Below, in pieces: positions 34,922 to 43,961 of a stretch of DNA of 64,000 nt; positions within the stretch are counted from its first letter, which is position 1; each line of letters opens with the position of its first letter. Origin of the DNA: Terriglobia bacterium (lineage in GTDB: Bacteria; Acidobacteriota; Thermoanaerobaculia; Thermoanaerobaculales; Thermoanaerobaculaceae); contig JAIQFQ010000011.1 in assembly GCA_020073245.1 (NCBI GenBank), forward strand, positions 1 to 64,000, read 5' to 3'. Made by a program: the position numbers and the translations under genes. Under the pieces are notes generated by a model. The model searched no databases and was not told the origin of the DNA. It saw nothing but the letters and a program-made list of their open reading frames with translations.

Positions 34922-37900
34922 ATGAAGAGACTGATGATCGGCCTTTTGGGTGTGGTGTTCGCGAGCTCGTGGGCGAGCGCACAGTTCGTTCAGCAGGGTG
35001 AGAAACTCGTCGGCACCGGCGCCGTCGGAACCGCGGCTCAGGGAGTCTCCATAGCACTCTCCGCGGACGGCAACACGGCCATTGTCGGAGGTTGGACCGA
35101 CAACGACCTCACCGGCGGTGCATGGGTGTACACGCGCAGCGGGACCCAGTGGTCGCAGCAGGGCCCGAAGCTCGTCGGCACGGGCGCGATCGGACCAGCC
35201 GGGCAGGGATTCTCGGTGGCGATCTCCGCGGACGGGAACACCGCGATCGTGGGCGGGTGGACAGACAACGCTTTCGTGGGCGCCGCGTGGGTGTTCACGC
35301 GCAGCGGCGGTGTGTGGAGTCAGCAGGGCGGCAAGCTTGCCGGCACCGGCGTCGCCGGCACCCCCAACCAGGGGTGGTCGGTGGCCCTGTCGGCGGACGG
35401 GAACACCGCTCTCGTCGGCGGTCCCTCTGCCATCGCCGAGAGCGCCTCAGATCCTGGCGCCGCATGGGTGTTCACACGCAGGGGGAGCGTGTGGTCGCAG
35501 CAGGGAAGCAGGCTGATCGGCGCAGGCGCCGTCGGGGCCTCCGCCCTGGGCGTCTCGGTGTCGTTGTCGGCGGACGGCAACACAGCCGTCGTCGGGGGGC
35601 CCGGCGCCGACGACGGGGCCGGAGCGGCGTGGGTGTTCACGCGCAGCGGCGCAGTGTGGTCGCAGCAGGGCGCCAGGCTCGTCGGAAGCGGTGCCACGGG
35701 GCTGGCCAACCAGGGCATGTCGGTGTCGCTGTCGGCGGACGGGAACACCGTCCTCGTCGGCGGACCCGGTGACAACCAGGTGGGCGCCGAGGCCTGGAAT
35801 GGCGCCGTTTGGGTGTTCACGCGCAGCGGCGCGGTGTGGTCGCAGCAGGGCGACAAGCTGGCCGGCACCGATGCCGTCGGGGGAGCCGCGCAGGGCATTT
35901 CCGTGTCGCTCGCTGCGGACGGAACCACGGCGGTCATAGGCGGTTACGACGACAACTCCGACGCCGGGGCCGCGTGGGTGTTTACCTCCGCCGGAGGAGT
36001 CTGGTCGCAGGAGGGCGCGAAGCTGGTCGGGACCGGCGCGGTGGGAGCCTCCCAGCAGGGCTGGTCGGTGGCGTTCGCCGGGGACGGCCGGACTGCCATC
36101 GTGGGCGGATCGGGCGACGATGACGGGGCCGGGGCCGCTTGGGTCTACGTTACCGGCGGCTGCCAGGCCCCGGAAGTGACCGCCCAGCCGCAGGGCCAGA
36201 TCATTCAGAGCGGACAGACCGCAACCCTTTCGGTGAGCGCGGTGGGGACGCCGCCGCTCTCCTACCAATGGTACGAAGGCTCGTCCGGCGACACCTCGCA
36301 CGCCGTCGGCGTCGGCGCGAGCAGCTTCACCACTCCGGCGCTGACGAGCACGACGAGCTACTGGGTGCGGGTGAGCAACCCGTGCGGGCATGCCGACTCG
36401 GCGACCGCGACGGTGACGGTCGGCTGCACGTCGCCCTCGATCACCACTCAGCCGCAGAGCCAGACCGTCCAGAGCGGGCAGACCGCCGTGCTGAGCGTCT
36501 CGGCCGCAGGGGATGGGCCGTTGTCGTACCAGTGGTACCAGGGGACGTCCGGCGACACCTCGCATCCGGTCGGGAACAACGCGAGCAGCTTCACCACCCC
36601 GGCGCTGACGACCACGACGAGCTACTGGGTGCGGGTGAGCAACACGTGCGGCTCTGCCGACTCCGCGACCGCTACGGTCACGGTGGTCTCGGCCTCCGGC
36701 CTCGTCGTGTGGGTTCCGGTGGTGGCGCACAACCCCGGCAAGAATGAGAGCCAGTGGCGCAGCGATCTCGGCCTGCTCAACATGGGTGCTACCACCGCCA
36801 ACGTCCAGCTCAGCTTCCACGGCCCGGGGGGCGTCGTCACGAGCACCTCCTACGTGCCGGCCGGATCGCAGTCGATCCTCGCGGACGTGGTTGGGCAGCT
36901 CGGGGTGAGCGGTCAGGGCGCGCTCGAGGTCGTCTCGGACCAACCGTTGCAGCTCACCGCCCGCACCTACAACCAGGTGGCGGCGAGCCAGAGCTGCTAC
37001 CCGAACGGCACGCAGGGGCAGGACTACCCGGCGCTGACCCCGAGCGACGGTCTCTCGGCAGGGCAGAGCGCGGTGCTGGCAGGGCTGAGCGAGAGCGCCG
37101 CCTACCGGGCCAACATCGGTCTGGTCAACACGGGTTCGAGTGCTGCCGAGGCGACGGTCGAGCTGTACGACGGTGCGGGGACGCGGCTGACGAGCTACGC
37201 GGTGAGCCTGGGGCCGGGAGAGTGGAAGCAGGAGACGCAGCCGTTCAGGAACAAGGCCGGGCAGCGGGCGATGGACCGCGGGTACGCAAAGGTCACGGTG
37301 CAGGCGGGGTCCGGCGTGTTCGCGTTCGCCTCGGTGACCGACAACATCACCAACGACCCGACGACCGTCACGATGGCGAGCCAAGGGTTCCGCCAGCAGG
37401 GCACCAAGCTGGTCGGCACCCATGCGGACACGCATTACAGGCAGGGTTCGTCGGTCGCCCTGTCCGCCGATGGCACCACCGCCATCGTGGGAGGCCCCAA
37501 CTGGGGCGGCGCGGCCTGGGTGTTCACGCGCTCCGGCGGGGCGTGGACGCAGCAAGGGGAGAAGCTGGTTGGCAACAGCGGGGGGTTCAAGGGCTGGTCC
37601 GTCGCTCTCTCCGCCGACGGCAACACCGCAATCGTGGGGGGGCCCTCCGATGATTTCGTAACCGGCGCGGCGTATGTGTTCACGAGATCGGGCGGGGTGT
37701 GGACGCAGCAGGGAGAGAAGCTCGTCGGCACCGGGTCGGTCGGGGATGCCTGGCAGGGTTTTTCGGTCGCCCTTTCCGCCGATGGCAACACCGCGATCGT
37801 GGGAGGACCCAGCGATGACAGCAACACGGGCGCGGCCTGGGTGTTCACCCGCTCGGATGGGGTGTGGACGCAGCAGGGAGGCAAGCTCGTTGGCACCGGC

Positions 37901-39190
37901 GCCGTGGCCGGACCCCTCGGCACGGGAATCGGTCAGGGTCATTCCGTTGATGTCTCCGCCGACGGCAACACCGCCATTGTGGGAGGACCCTACGGTGACG
38001 GTGGCGCGGGCGCGGTCTGGGTGTTCACCCGTTCGGGCGGGGTTTGGACGCAGCAGGGTGGGAAGCTCGTGGGTGAGGCTATCTGGAATGGACTTTCGGT
38101 CGCTCTCTCCGCCGATGCCGCCACCGCCGTCGTAGGTTGCTCCAACAAAACTCTGGTGTTCGCACGTTCAGGCGGTCTCTGGACGCAGCAGGGTGAACCG
38201 CTCGTAGGCACGGGGATGGTGGGCTCGAGTCAACAGGGGTTCTCGGTCGGAGTTTCCGGCGACGGCAACACCGCGATAGTCAGTCGACCGTGGGACAACG
38301 GCGCCGTAGGTGCGGCCTGGGTATTCACCCGCTCAAACGGCGTGTGGACGCAGCAGGGGGACAAGCTGATCGGTACCGGCGCTGTGGGGGGCGCCTACCA
38401 AGGTCATGGTGTCGCACTGTCCGCCGATGGCGACACCGCCATCTTGGGAGGACCCTGGGATGACAGCCAAACCGGCGCCGCCTGGGTGTTCACGCGCCCC
38501 GGCAACGATCTCTGGGTTCCGGTGGTGGCGCACAACCCCGGCAAGAATGAGAGCCAGTGGCGCAGCGATCTCGGCCTGCTCAACACCGGCACCTCGGCTG
38601 CCAACGTACAGCTCACCTTTCACGGCACCGGCGGCGTCGTCATGAACACCACCTCTGTGCCGGCCGGATCGCAGTCGATCGTCGTGGACGTGGTTGGGCA
38701 GCTCGGGGTGAGCGGTCAGGGCGCGCTCGAGGTCGTCTCGGACCAGCCGTTGCAGCTCACCGCCCGCACCTACAACCAGGTCGCGCCAACGCAGAGCTGT
38801 TACCCCAACGGGACGCAGGGGCAGGACTACCCGGCGCTGACGCCGAGCGACGGTCTCTCGGCAGGGCAGAGCGCGGTGCTGGCAGGGCTGAGCGAGAGCG
38901 CCGCGTACCGGGCCAACATCGGTCTGGTCAACACGGGTTCGAGTGCTGCCGAGGCGACGGTCGAGCTGTACGACGGTGCGGGGACGCGGCTGACGAGCTA
39001 CGCGGTGAGCCTGGGGCCGGGAGAGTGGAAGCAGGAGACGCAGCCGTTCAGGAACAAGGCGGGGCAGCGGGCGATGGACCGCGGGTACGCGAAGGTGATC
39101 GTCACCTCGGGGACCGGTGTGGCCCCGTTCGCCTCCGTGACCGACAACATCACCAACGACCCGACCACCGTCGCGGCTCAACGCTTGTAA
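34922..39190 (+). CDS. Large secreted protein with two seven-bladed propellers and Ig-like domains
   Basis: 1422 aa. A signal peptide (MKRLMIGLLGVVFASSWASA) is followed by seven FG-GAP-type blades (about 20-410), each with a motif like VALSADGNTAIVGG. Two Ig-like domains follow (about 415-500 and 501-590, YQWY and SYWVRVSN), then a module of about 220 aa starting VWVPVVAHNPGKNESQW. A second set of seven blades (about 820-1195) and a second copy of the module (about 1196-1422) complete it. The two modules are nearly identical in DNA. It is probably a surface or secreted binding protein; ligand unknown. It follows array C. Confidence 0.88.
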   Translation: MKRLMIGLLGVVFASSWASAQFVQQGEKLVGTGAVGTAAQGVSIALSADGNTAIVGGWTDNDLTGGAWVYTRSGTQWSQQGPKLVGTGAIGPAGQGFSVAISADGNTAIVGGWTDNAFVGAAWVFTRSGGVWSQQGGKLAGTGVAGTPNQGWSVALSADGNTALVGGPSAIAESASDPGAAWVFTRRGSVWSQQGSRLIGAGAVGASALGVSVSLSADGNTAVVGGPGADDGAGAAWVFTRSGAVWSQQGARLVGSGATGLANQGMSVSLSADGNTVLVGGPGDNQVGAEAWNGAVWVFTRSGAVWSQQGDKLAGTDAVGGAAQGISVSLAADGTTAVIGGYDDNSDAGAAWVFTSAGGVWSQEGAKLVGTGAVGASQQGWSVAFAGDGRTAIVGGSGDDDGAGAAWVYVTGGCQAPEVTAQPQGQIIQSGQTATLSVSAVGTPPLSYQWYEGSSGDTSHAVGVGASSFTTPALTSTTSYWVRVSNPCGHADSATATVTVGCTSPSITTQPQSQTVQSGQTAVLSVSAAGDGPLSYQWYQGTSGDTSHPVGNNASSFTTPALTTTTSYWVRVSNTCGSADSATATVTVVSASGLVVWVPVVAHNPGKNESQWRSDLGLLNMGATTANVQLSFHGPGGVVTSTSYVPAGSQSILADVVGQLGVSGQGALEVVSDQPLQLTARTYNQVAASQSCYPNGTQGQDYPALTPSDGLSAGQSAVLAGLSESAAYRANIGLVNTGSSAAEATVELYDGAGTRLTSYAVSLGPGEWKQETQPFRNKAGQRAMDRGYAKVTVQAGSGVFAFASVTDNITNDPTTVTMASQGFRQQGTKLVGTHADTHYRQGSSVALSADGTTAIVGGPNWGGAAWVFTRSGGAWTQQGEKLVGNSGGFKGWSVALSADGNTAIVGGPSDDFVTGAAYVFTRSGGVWTQQGEKLVGTGSVGDAWQGFSVALSADGNTAIVGGPSDDSNTGAAWVFTRSDGVWTQQGGKLVGTGAVAGPLGTGIGQGHSVDVSADGNTAIVGGPYGDGGAGAVWVFTRSGGVWTQQGGKLVGEAIWNGLSVALSADAATAVVGCSNKTLVFARSGGLWTQQGEPLVGTGMVGSSQQGFSVGVSGDGNTAIVSRPWDNGAVGAAWVFTRSNGVWTQQGDKLIGTGAVGGAYQGHGVALSADGDTAILGGPWDDSQTGAAWVFTRPGNDLWVPVVAHNPGKNESQWRSDLGLLNTGTSAANVQLTFHGTGGVVMNTTSVPAGSQSIVVDVVGQLGVSGQGALEVVSDQPLQLTARTYNQVAPTQSCYPNGTQGQDYPALTPSDGLSAGQSAVLAGLSESAAYRANIGLVNTGSSAAEATVELYDGAGTRLTSYAVSLGPGEWKQETQPFRNKAGQRAMDRGYAKVIVTSGTGVAPFASVTDNITNDPTTVAAQRL
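36710..37370 (+). repeat. Intragenic duplication, copy 1
   Basis: This 660-bp segment is repeated at 38513-39171 in the same gene. Long stretches, for example the region around 37160-37260, are identical or nearly so in the two copies. The flanking FG-GAP blades are much less similar to each other, which suggests recent gene conversion or duplication of the module. Confidence 0.9.
38513..39171 (+). repeat. Intragenic duplication, copy 2
   Basis: Second copy of the module at 36710-37370. Differences cluster near its first 200 bp and near the 3' end; the central part is almost unchanged. Confidence 0.9.
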
Positions 39191-39241
39191 GGGGCTGCCG
39201 GCGCGAGCTGCTGTGCACGGCGCCGGGATCCACTAGCGCGG

Positions 39242-39285
39242 TCAAACGAAACCGTTGTCGCGCCGTGATCGAACCGTCATGCAGG
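39242..39285 (+). promoter_or_regulatory. 11-bp direct-repeat array D
   Basis: Units are TCAAACGAAAC at 39242, CGTTGTCGCGC at 39253, CGTGATCGAAC at 39264 and CGTCATGCAGG at 39275. The core of the last unit ends 78 bp before the ATG at 39360. It lies just after the stop of the propeller gene, so the next gene probably has its own promoter under the same control. Confidence 0.75.
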
Positions 39286-39359
39286 ATGGCGGGCCGGGAC
39301 CCACCGTTGGACTGCGGGCGGCACACGGAGTCGATGCCCGCCGGGAAGGGAGGCCAACG

Positions 39360-39908
39360 ATGTCGAACGCATTCGTCAGTTGGAGCCAAATCGGCAGCCG
39401 GAAACGGCCGCCGCGGCGCCGGGCTTTCGCCTCAGTCCTCGTTCCGGTCCTCGTGCTGGGAACGGCGGTGGCCGCGCGCCAGGCGCCTGGCGCGGAGCAA
39501 GCCTCCACATCGGACCCCGTGCCGGCGGCCGACGCGGCGAAGCGGCCGCTGTCGCTGAAGCTGGGCCACCTCCTCGACGATCGGGCGGCCGGACACGCCG
39601 AGTTCAACCTGTCGGCGCGCCGCGCGATCTGGGAGGATCCAACGGCTCGGCTCGGCTTCGCGCTCGAACGCGAGGAAGCCGCAGCCAGGCGGGGCGGCAT
39701 GGTGGGCCAGCCCGTGCCGTTGACGGCGAGCAGGCTCTTGATCGGGGTCCCGGGTCCCGACCCCCGCCTCGTCCTGGCCGGGCCGTTCGCGGCGGACTGG
39801 CAGGAGCTCTCGACGGGGGAGAAGATCGGGCGAATCGCGGAGACCGCGGTCACCTACGGCATCATCTTCGAGATCCTGCGCGGCCTAAGCGGAGGACCGC
39901 GCAAGTGA
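39360..39908 (+). CDS. Exported protein of unknown function
   Basis: 182 aa. The N-terminus has a long basic stretch (SRKRPPRRR) before a hydrophobic segment (AFASVLVPVLVLGTAVAA), so it is an exported or anchored protein. The mature part is charged and shows no recognised domain. The ATG at 39360 follows GGGAGG. It lies under repeat array D. Confidence 0.6.
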   Translation: MSNAFVSWSQIGSRKRPPRRRAFASVLVPVLVLGTAVAARQAPGAEQASTSDPVPAADAAKRPLSLKLGHLLDDRAAGHAEFNLSARRAIWEDPTARLGFALEREEAAARRGGMVGQPVPLTASRLLIGVPGPDPRLVLAGPFAADWQELSTGEKIGRIAETAVTYGIIFEILRGLSGGPRK

Positions 39909-40046
39909 GGACGATCGCCGAGACCCCGGCGGGCGCGTGCAAACCGAATCGTCGTCGGTGTGTATTGAGGCCTTCGGGTGGTGAGTCTGCGAGGTTGTTG
40001 AGCGTTGGCTTGCTTCGCCTGAGGTGCTCTTGAAAGGAAGACGCCG

Positions 40047-41675
40047 ATGGTCAGAGATGAAACCAGGTGGGCGTGGATCGGCACCACGGCGCCGCGCGAG
40101 GGCACTCCTCTGAAGCGGATCGCCGTCGTACTGACTCTGGCTGCATTCCTTGTGCAGGTCACCGCCTGCACCTCCGTGCGCAACGAGCCGGTCGGAAGGG
40201 TCGTGGCTGAAGACCACAGAATCCGACAGAAGGAGGGAGTGGCGATTACCGGGTACGTCACGCCGGAAGGCACACGGGTGGACGTCAACGCCCACGTGTC
40301 TCTGGCCGCGGACGGTTCGCTCCTCATCGTGCCGGACGCCGATGACAAGGCGCGAGAGAAGCCGAAGGAAGCCTTCACCCTCAAGCAGGACCAGATCGCT
40401 TCGCTCTACATCAAACGGATCAGCCCTGTAAAGACCACTTTCGCGATCGCCGGGGGGGTTGTCGCAGCGCTCGCCGTCCTGGCGGCGGTGGTCGCCCTGA
40501 CGAAGGAGTCGTGCCCGTTCATCTACTCGTTCGATGGCACCCAGTGGGTGTTCGACGGCGAGCCCTATGGGGCAGCGATCAGTCGCGGGCTTGCCCGGAC
40601 CGATCTCTCGGAACTCGAGCACCTTCGCGAAAAGGGAGGCGTGTATCGGCTCCTGCTCACCAACGAGGTCGATGAGACCCAGCACACCGACAGCCTCCAC
40701 CTGGTCGTGGCAGATCACCCGGCGGGCACGCTGGCTGTGGCCGATTCGCGGGGTGTGATCCGGGCGTTCCGCTCGGTTGTTCCGCCGCGGCTCGCGCGCG
40801 ACAGATACGGGCGTGATCTCTCTCGCTGGCTGCGCGACGATGACGGCATGGCATGGCAGGACAACCTCACGGCGCTCGCCGAGGGAAGACCAATGGGTGA
40901 GACGCGGGACACGCTTGAGCTCGAGTTCGAGCGTCCTCGGGCGGCCGCGCATGCCTGGCTCGTTGTGCGCTCAGCCAACACCCCGTGGGCGTCCCACATG
41001 CTCCGCCGCACGCTGGATCTGCGGGGCCGCGAGGTGAACGACTACTACCAAGCGCTCGACACCGATGCGAACTTCCGCGCGGCGGTTCAGGGCTGGCACA
41101 TGCGGGAGGAGGTGTTCCTCCTGGCGGTCGAGACGCTGGAACCGGACGGTTGGCGGGAGCAGGGGCGGCTGATGGGCGGCGGGCCGTTCATCGCTGAGCG
41201 CCGCGCCATGAGACTGGAGCTGTCGGATCAGGATGGAGCAACCGTCCGTGTGCGGGTGCGGCCTCCGATCGGTTTCTGGAGCTTCGACAGCTTCGTTTTG
41301 GCGTGGGACGAAGCGGAGGTCCGAACGACCGTGCTGACCGCTAGGTCCGCTCGGGATGCCGAAGATCGCGACGTGACTGCGCTCCTTGCTGCTGACGAGG
41401 GAGTCACGCTGGACTTTCCCGCTGCCGGCTCGAGCGCTACGCTCACGTTCCGGGCGCCCGAGAGACGGCGCGGCCTGCTCCGCACGGTCTTTGCAGCCAC
41501 ACACGGCTGGTACGAGATTCACCTCCACGGAGGAGTGGAACCGGATCGGGCCGCTCTCGACGCTCTGGCTCGTCAGCCGGGTTGGATTGTGGGGCGTTCG
41601 CTGAGCGAGTTCTCCGACTTCCGGCGGTCGGGCGTCCTGGCCGGAACGCTCGCCGCAATGGCCCCGGCGCGGTGA
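40047..41675 (+). CDS. Probable lipoprotein of unknown function
   Basis: 542 aa. The hydrophobic LTLAAFLVQVTAC ends in a lipobox with Cys41. A second hydrophobic helix follows near 132-150 (FAIAGGVVAALAVLAAVVAL). Next to it is CPFIYSFDGTQWVFDGEPYG, a motif I associate with large envelope proteins of unknown function. The rest is a long extracytoplasmic region with jelly-roll-like beta segments. There is no 11-bp array upstream, unlike its neighbours. The start could be later than 40047. Confidence 0.6.
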   Translation: MVRDETRWAWIGTTAPREGTPLKRIAVVLTLAAFLVQVTACTSVRNEPVGRVVAEDHRIRQKEGVAITGYVTPEGTRVDVNAHVSLAADGSLLIVPDADDKAREKPKEAFTLKQDQIASLYIKRISPVKTTFAIAGGVVAALAVLAAVVALTKESCPFIYSFDGTQWVFDGEPYGAAISRGLARTDLSELEHLREKGGVYRLLLTNEVDETQHTDSLHLVVADHPAGTLAVADSRGVIRAFRSVVPPRLARDRYGRDLSRWLRDDDGMAWQDNLTALAEGRPMGETRDTLELEFERPRAAAHAWLVVRSANTPWASHMLRRTLDLRGREVNDYYQALDTDANFRAAVQGWHMREEVFLLAVETLEPDGWREQGRLMGGGPFIAERRAMRLELSDQDGATVRVRVRPPIGFWSFDSFVLAWDEAEVRTTVLTARSARDAEDRDVTALLAADEGVTLDFPAAGSSATLTFRAPERRRGLLRTVFAATHGWYEIHLHGGVEPDRAALDALARQPGWIVGRSLSEFSDFRRSGVLAGTLAAMAPAR

Positions 41676-41799
41676 AGGCGAGTTCAGATCCTGCTACGGC
41701 GGCGGTTCCAACCTCTGTGCTTTCCTGTGGCAGACGAGGTGTCGAAGATTGCCGCGTTGACGGGCGCAAAGTCAGGCAGGGGTGCGATGGGACCCAAGC

Positions 41800-41840
41800 G
41801 GGATTCCCATCCGTGATTGCGGCGGTCGGATGGAACTCCC
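41800..41840. terminator. Hairpin between convergent genes
   Basis: The arms GGGATTCCCATCCG and CGGATGGAACTCCC pair at 12 of 14 positions around a 13-base loop. It lies between the stop of the lipoprotein gene and the stop of arnD, so it could act in both directions. There is no T-tract. Confidence 0.4.
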
Positions 41841-41857
41841 GACCCAGGACCGTCGGC

Positions 41858-42781
41858 TCAGATCTTCCGTGGCATGAACACGGTGCCGTGGCGGCCGGGG
41901 ACGGTCCCGTACTCCATCGTGTGCTCGGGGAGCGGGACGCCCGAGGTGCGCCGGGCGGCGAGCAGCTCGCGGAGGGGCACCGGCTCGATGCCGCGCTCGC
42001 GCGCCCGCTCTAGGAACCAGCGCAGGTCGGCGGCGTAGGGACCACCCTCGAGCTCGGCGTGCACGGTCAGCACGGGCCAGGCGGCGGAGGCGGCCGCGTC
42101 GAGCATCGAGGCGAAGAAATCACGCGGTTCGGTGTGAGTGTCGCCCAGCGCCTCGTCGAGGGTCGGAAGGGTCGCCGGGACCTGCGGCGTCGAGAGCGCC
42201 GCGCCGTCGACAATTGGCAGGAACGGCTCGGTCCCCCGGCAGTCGCTCGCGTACCCGAGTTCGTACCATTCCTCGATCTTGAGCGCGCGCTCGTCGCCGA
42301 ACCAGGCCGGCGCGGCGAACGTCCGCGGCGTCTCGCCGAAGATGTCAAGGAACGCCTGCCGAGCGCGCCCGAGCTGCGCGGCGACCTCGTTCTCCGAGAG
42401 GCGCGGCAACTTGTCCTGCCACCGCCTGTGGTCCCACGCGTGGACACCTGCCTCGTGCCCTTCGGCGACGATGCGCCGGGCGATGCCGGGGAACGCCACG
42501 GCGATCATCCTCGCGGGCAGCAAGGTCCCGGAGAGCACCGTCCGGAGGCCGTAGACGCGCGCGGCGCCGGTTCGCCGCATCTTGCCGAGGAAGCCGGGGC
42601 GGCGGAGGACGTTAAGGATCGCCTTGCCGGAGTTGTCCGGACCCATCGAGAGGTAGAACGTGCCCTTGACGCCCGCCTCGCGGAAGGCGTCGAGCAGCAC
42701 CGGCACGCCGTTCTTCATGCCGTCATGCGTGTCCACGTCGATCCGCAGCCCGAGCAGCTTCGCGCTGGTCGGTGCGGTCAT
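41858..42781 (-). CDS. arnD: 4-deoxy-4-formamido-L-arabinose-phosphoundecaprenol deformylase
   Basis: A 307-aa polysaccharide-deacetylase (NodB-type) enzyme. The metal and base residues are seen in LRIDVDTHDG and EAGVHAWDHRRWQ, the ArnD form of the motifs. It removes the formyl group from undecaprenyl-phosphate-L-Ara4FN before transfer to lipid A. It is last in the arn operon, 154 bp after the dehydrogenase gene, with a word-repeat in that gap. The ATG at 42781 fits. Confidence 0.92.
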   Translation of the reverse strand: MTAPTSAKLLGLRIDVDTHDGMKNGVPVLLDAFREAGVKGTFYLSMGPDNSGKAILNVLRRPGFLGKMRRTGAARVYGLRTVLSGTLLPARMIAVAFPGIARRIVAEGHEAGVHAWDHRRWQDKLPRLSENEVAAQLGRARQAFLDIFGETPRTFAAPAWFGDERALKIEEWYELGYASDCRGTEPFLPIVDGAALSTPQVPATLPTLDEALGDTHTEPRDFFASMLDAAASAAWPVLTVHAELEGGPYAADLRWFLERARERGIEPVPLRELLAARRTSGVPLPEHTMEYGTVPGRHGTVFMPRKI

Positions 42782-42824
42782 GGCTCGAGGGCCCGGGTCC
42801 GAGGGCTTGAGGTGGCGGATCGTG

Positions 42825-42932
42825 ACGTGGATCGTGGATCGTGGATCGTGGGTCGAGATGCCAACCGACCGGGTCCCGGCGCGATCCGGAGGCTCTCACG
42901 AACCACGAACCACGAACAACGAACCACGGTTT
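42825..42932. repeat. Word-repeat inverted element in the arn operon
   Basis: The left arm is built of GTGGATCGTGGATCGTGG repeats and the right arm of ACGAACCACGAACCACG repeats, with a core of about 40 bp. The build matches the composite repeats elsewhere, but the words differ. It separates arnD from the dehydrogenase gene. Confidence 0.75.
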
Positions 42933-42935
42933 TCA

Positions 42936-43961
42936 TCACTGCGCTAGCCAATCCTTCAGGAACGCATCGAAGGTCCTCTCGAGCGCCTCGTCCATGGAAA
43001 CCTTCGGCGACCAGCCGAGCAGTTTCTTCGCCTTCGCGATGGAAGGCTTGCGGGTAAGGATGTCCTGGTACCCCTTGCCGTAGTAGGCGGCCGAGTTGAC
43101 CGCCTCGATGCGCGGCGGGGTGTAGTTCGGGATCTCGCTGCGCCGCGCCTCGTAGAGACGCACCAGCCTCTCGGCGAGCTCCTTGACGGAGCACTCGTTG
43201 GCCGGGTTGCCGAGGTTGAAGATCTGGCCGTTGGCGGTGCCGCGCGCGTCGGCGATGATTGCCATCAACCCCTCGATGCCGTCCTCGACCCAGGTGAAGC
43301 AGCGCTTCTGCTCGCCGCCGTCCACGAGGCGGATCGGTTCGCCGCGGAACAGGTTGATCACGAACTGCGTGACCACGCGGGAGGAGCCTTCCTTCGCCGC
43401 GTCGATGTCGTCCAGCTTGGGCCCGATCCAGTTGAAGGGCCGGAACAGCGTGTAGCGGAGTTCCTCCTGCTGCCCGTAGGCGGCGATCACGCGGTCGAGG
43501 AGTTGCTTCGAACAGGAATAGATCCAGCGCGGCTTGTTGATCGGCCCGAGCACCAAGGGGCTCTTGTCCTCGTCGAACTCCGGGTCGGTGGACATCCCAT
43601 AGACTTCGGAGGTCGAAGGGAACACCACCCGGCGGCGGTACTTGACACACTGGCGGATCACCCGCAGGTTCTCCTCGAAGTCGAGCTCGAACACCCGCAG
43701 CGGCTCCTTGACGTAGGTTGCGGGCGTAGCTATGGCCACGAGCGGGAGCACGACGTCGCTGGTCTTGACGTGGTACTCGATCCACTCCTTGTTGATCGTG
43801 ATGTCGCCTTCGAGGAAGTGGAAGCGCTCGTGATGCAGCGAGTGCTCGAGCTTGGAGGCCGAGAGGTCCATGCCGTGGACCTCCCAGTCGGTGGTCTCAA
43901 GGATGCGCCGCGTGAGGGCGTTGCCGATGAAGCCGTTGACGCCGAGGATGAGGATGTTCAC
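42936..43961 (-). CDS. arnA: UDP-glucuronic acid decarboxylase (ArnA C-terminal half as a separate gene)
   Basis: A 341-aa SDR enzyme. [20 protein letters not shown] is the NAD-binding start, PSTSEVYGM and YSCSKQLLD give the Ser/Tyr/Lys active site, and [17 protein letters not shown] follows. It matches the C-terminal half of E. coli ArnA, which oxidises and decarboxylates UDP-glucuronate to UDP-4-keto-arabinose. In E. coli it is fused to the formyltransferase; here the two are separate genes that overlap by four bases (GTGA). The start is GTG at 43961. Confidence 0.92.
   Translation of the reverse strand: MNILILGVNGFIGNALTRRILETTDWEVHGMDLSASKLEHSLHHERFHFLEGDITINKEWIEYHVKTSDVVLPLVAIATPATYVKEPLRVFELDFEENLRVIRQCVKYRRRVVFPSTSEVYGMSTDPEFDEDKSPLVLGPINKPRWIYSCSKQLLDRVIAAYGQQEELRYTLFRPFNWIGPKLDDIDAAKEGSSRVVTQFVINLFRGEPIRLVDGGEQKRCFTWVEDGIEGLMAIIADARGTANGQIFNLGNPANECSVKELAERLVRLYEARRSEIPNYTPPRIEAVNSAAYYGKGYQDILTRKPSIAKAKKLLGWSPKVSMDEALERTFDAFLKDWLAQ

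Noticed and set aside
35447-37942. 831-aa minus-strand ORF
   Set aside because: Antisense to the propeller gene; repetitive because the sense gene is repetitive.
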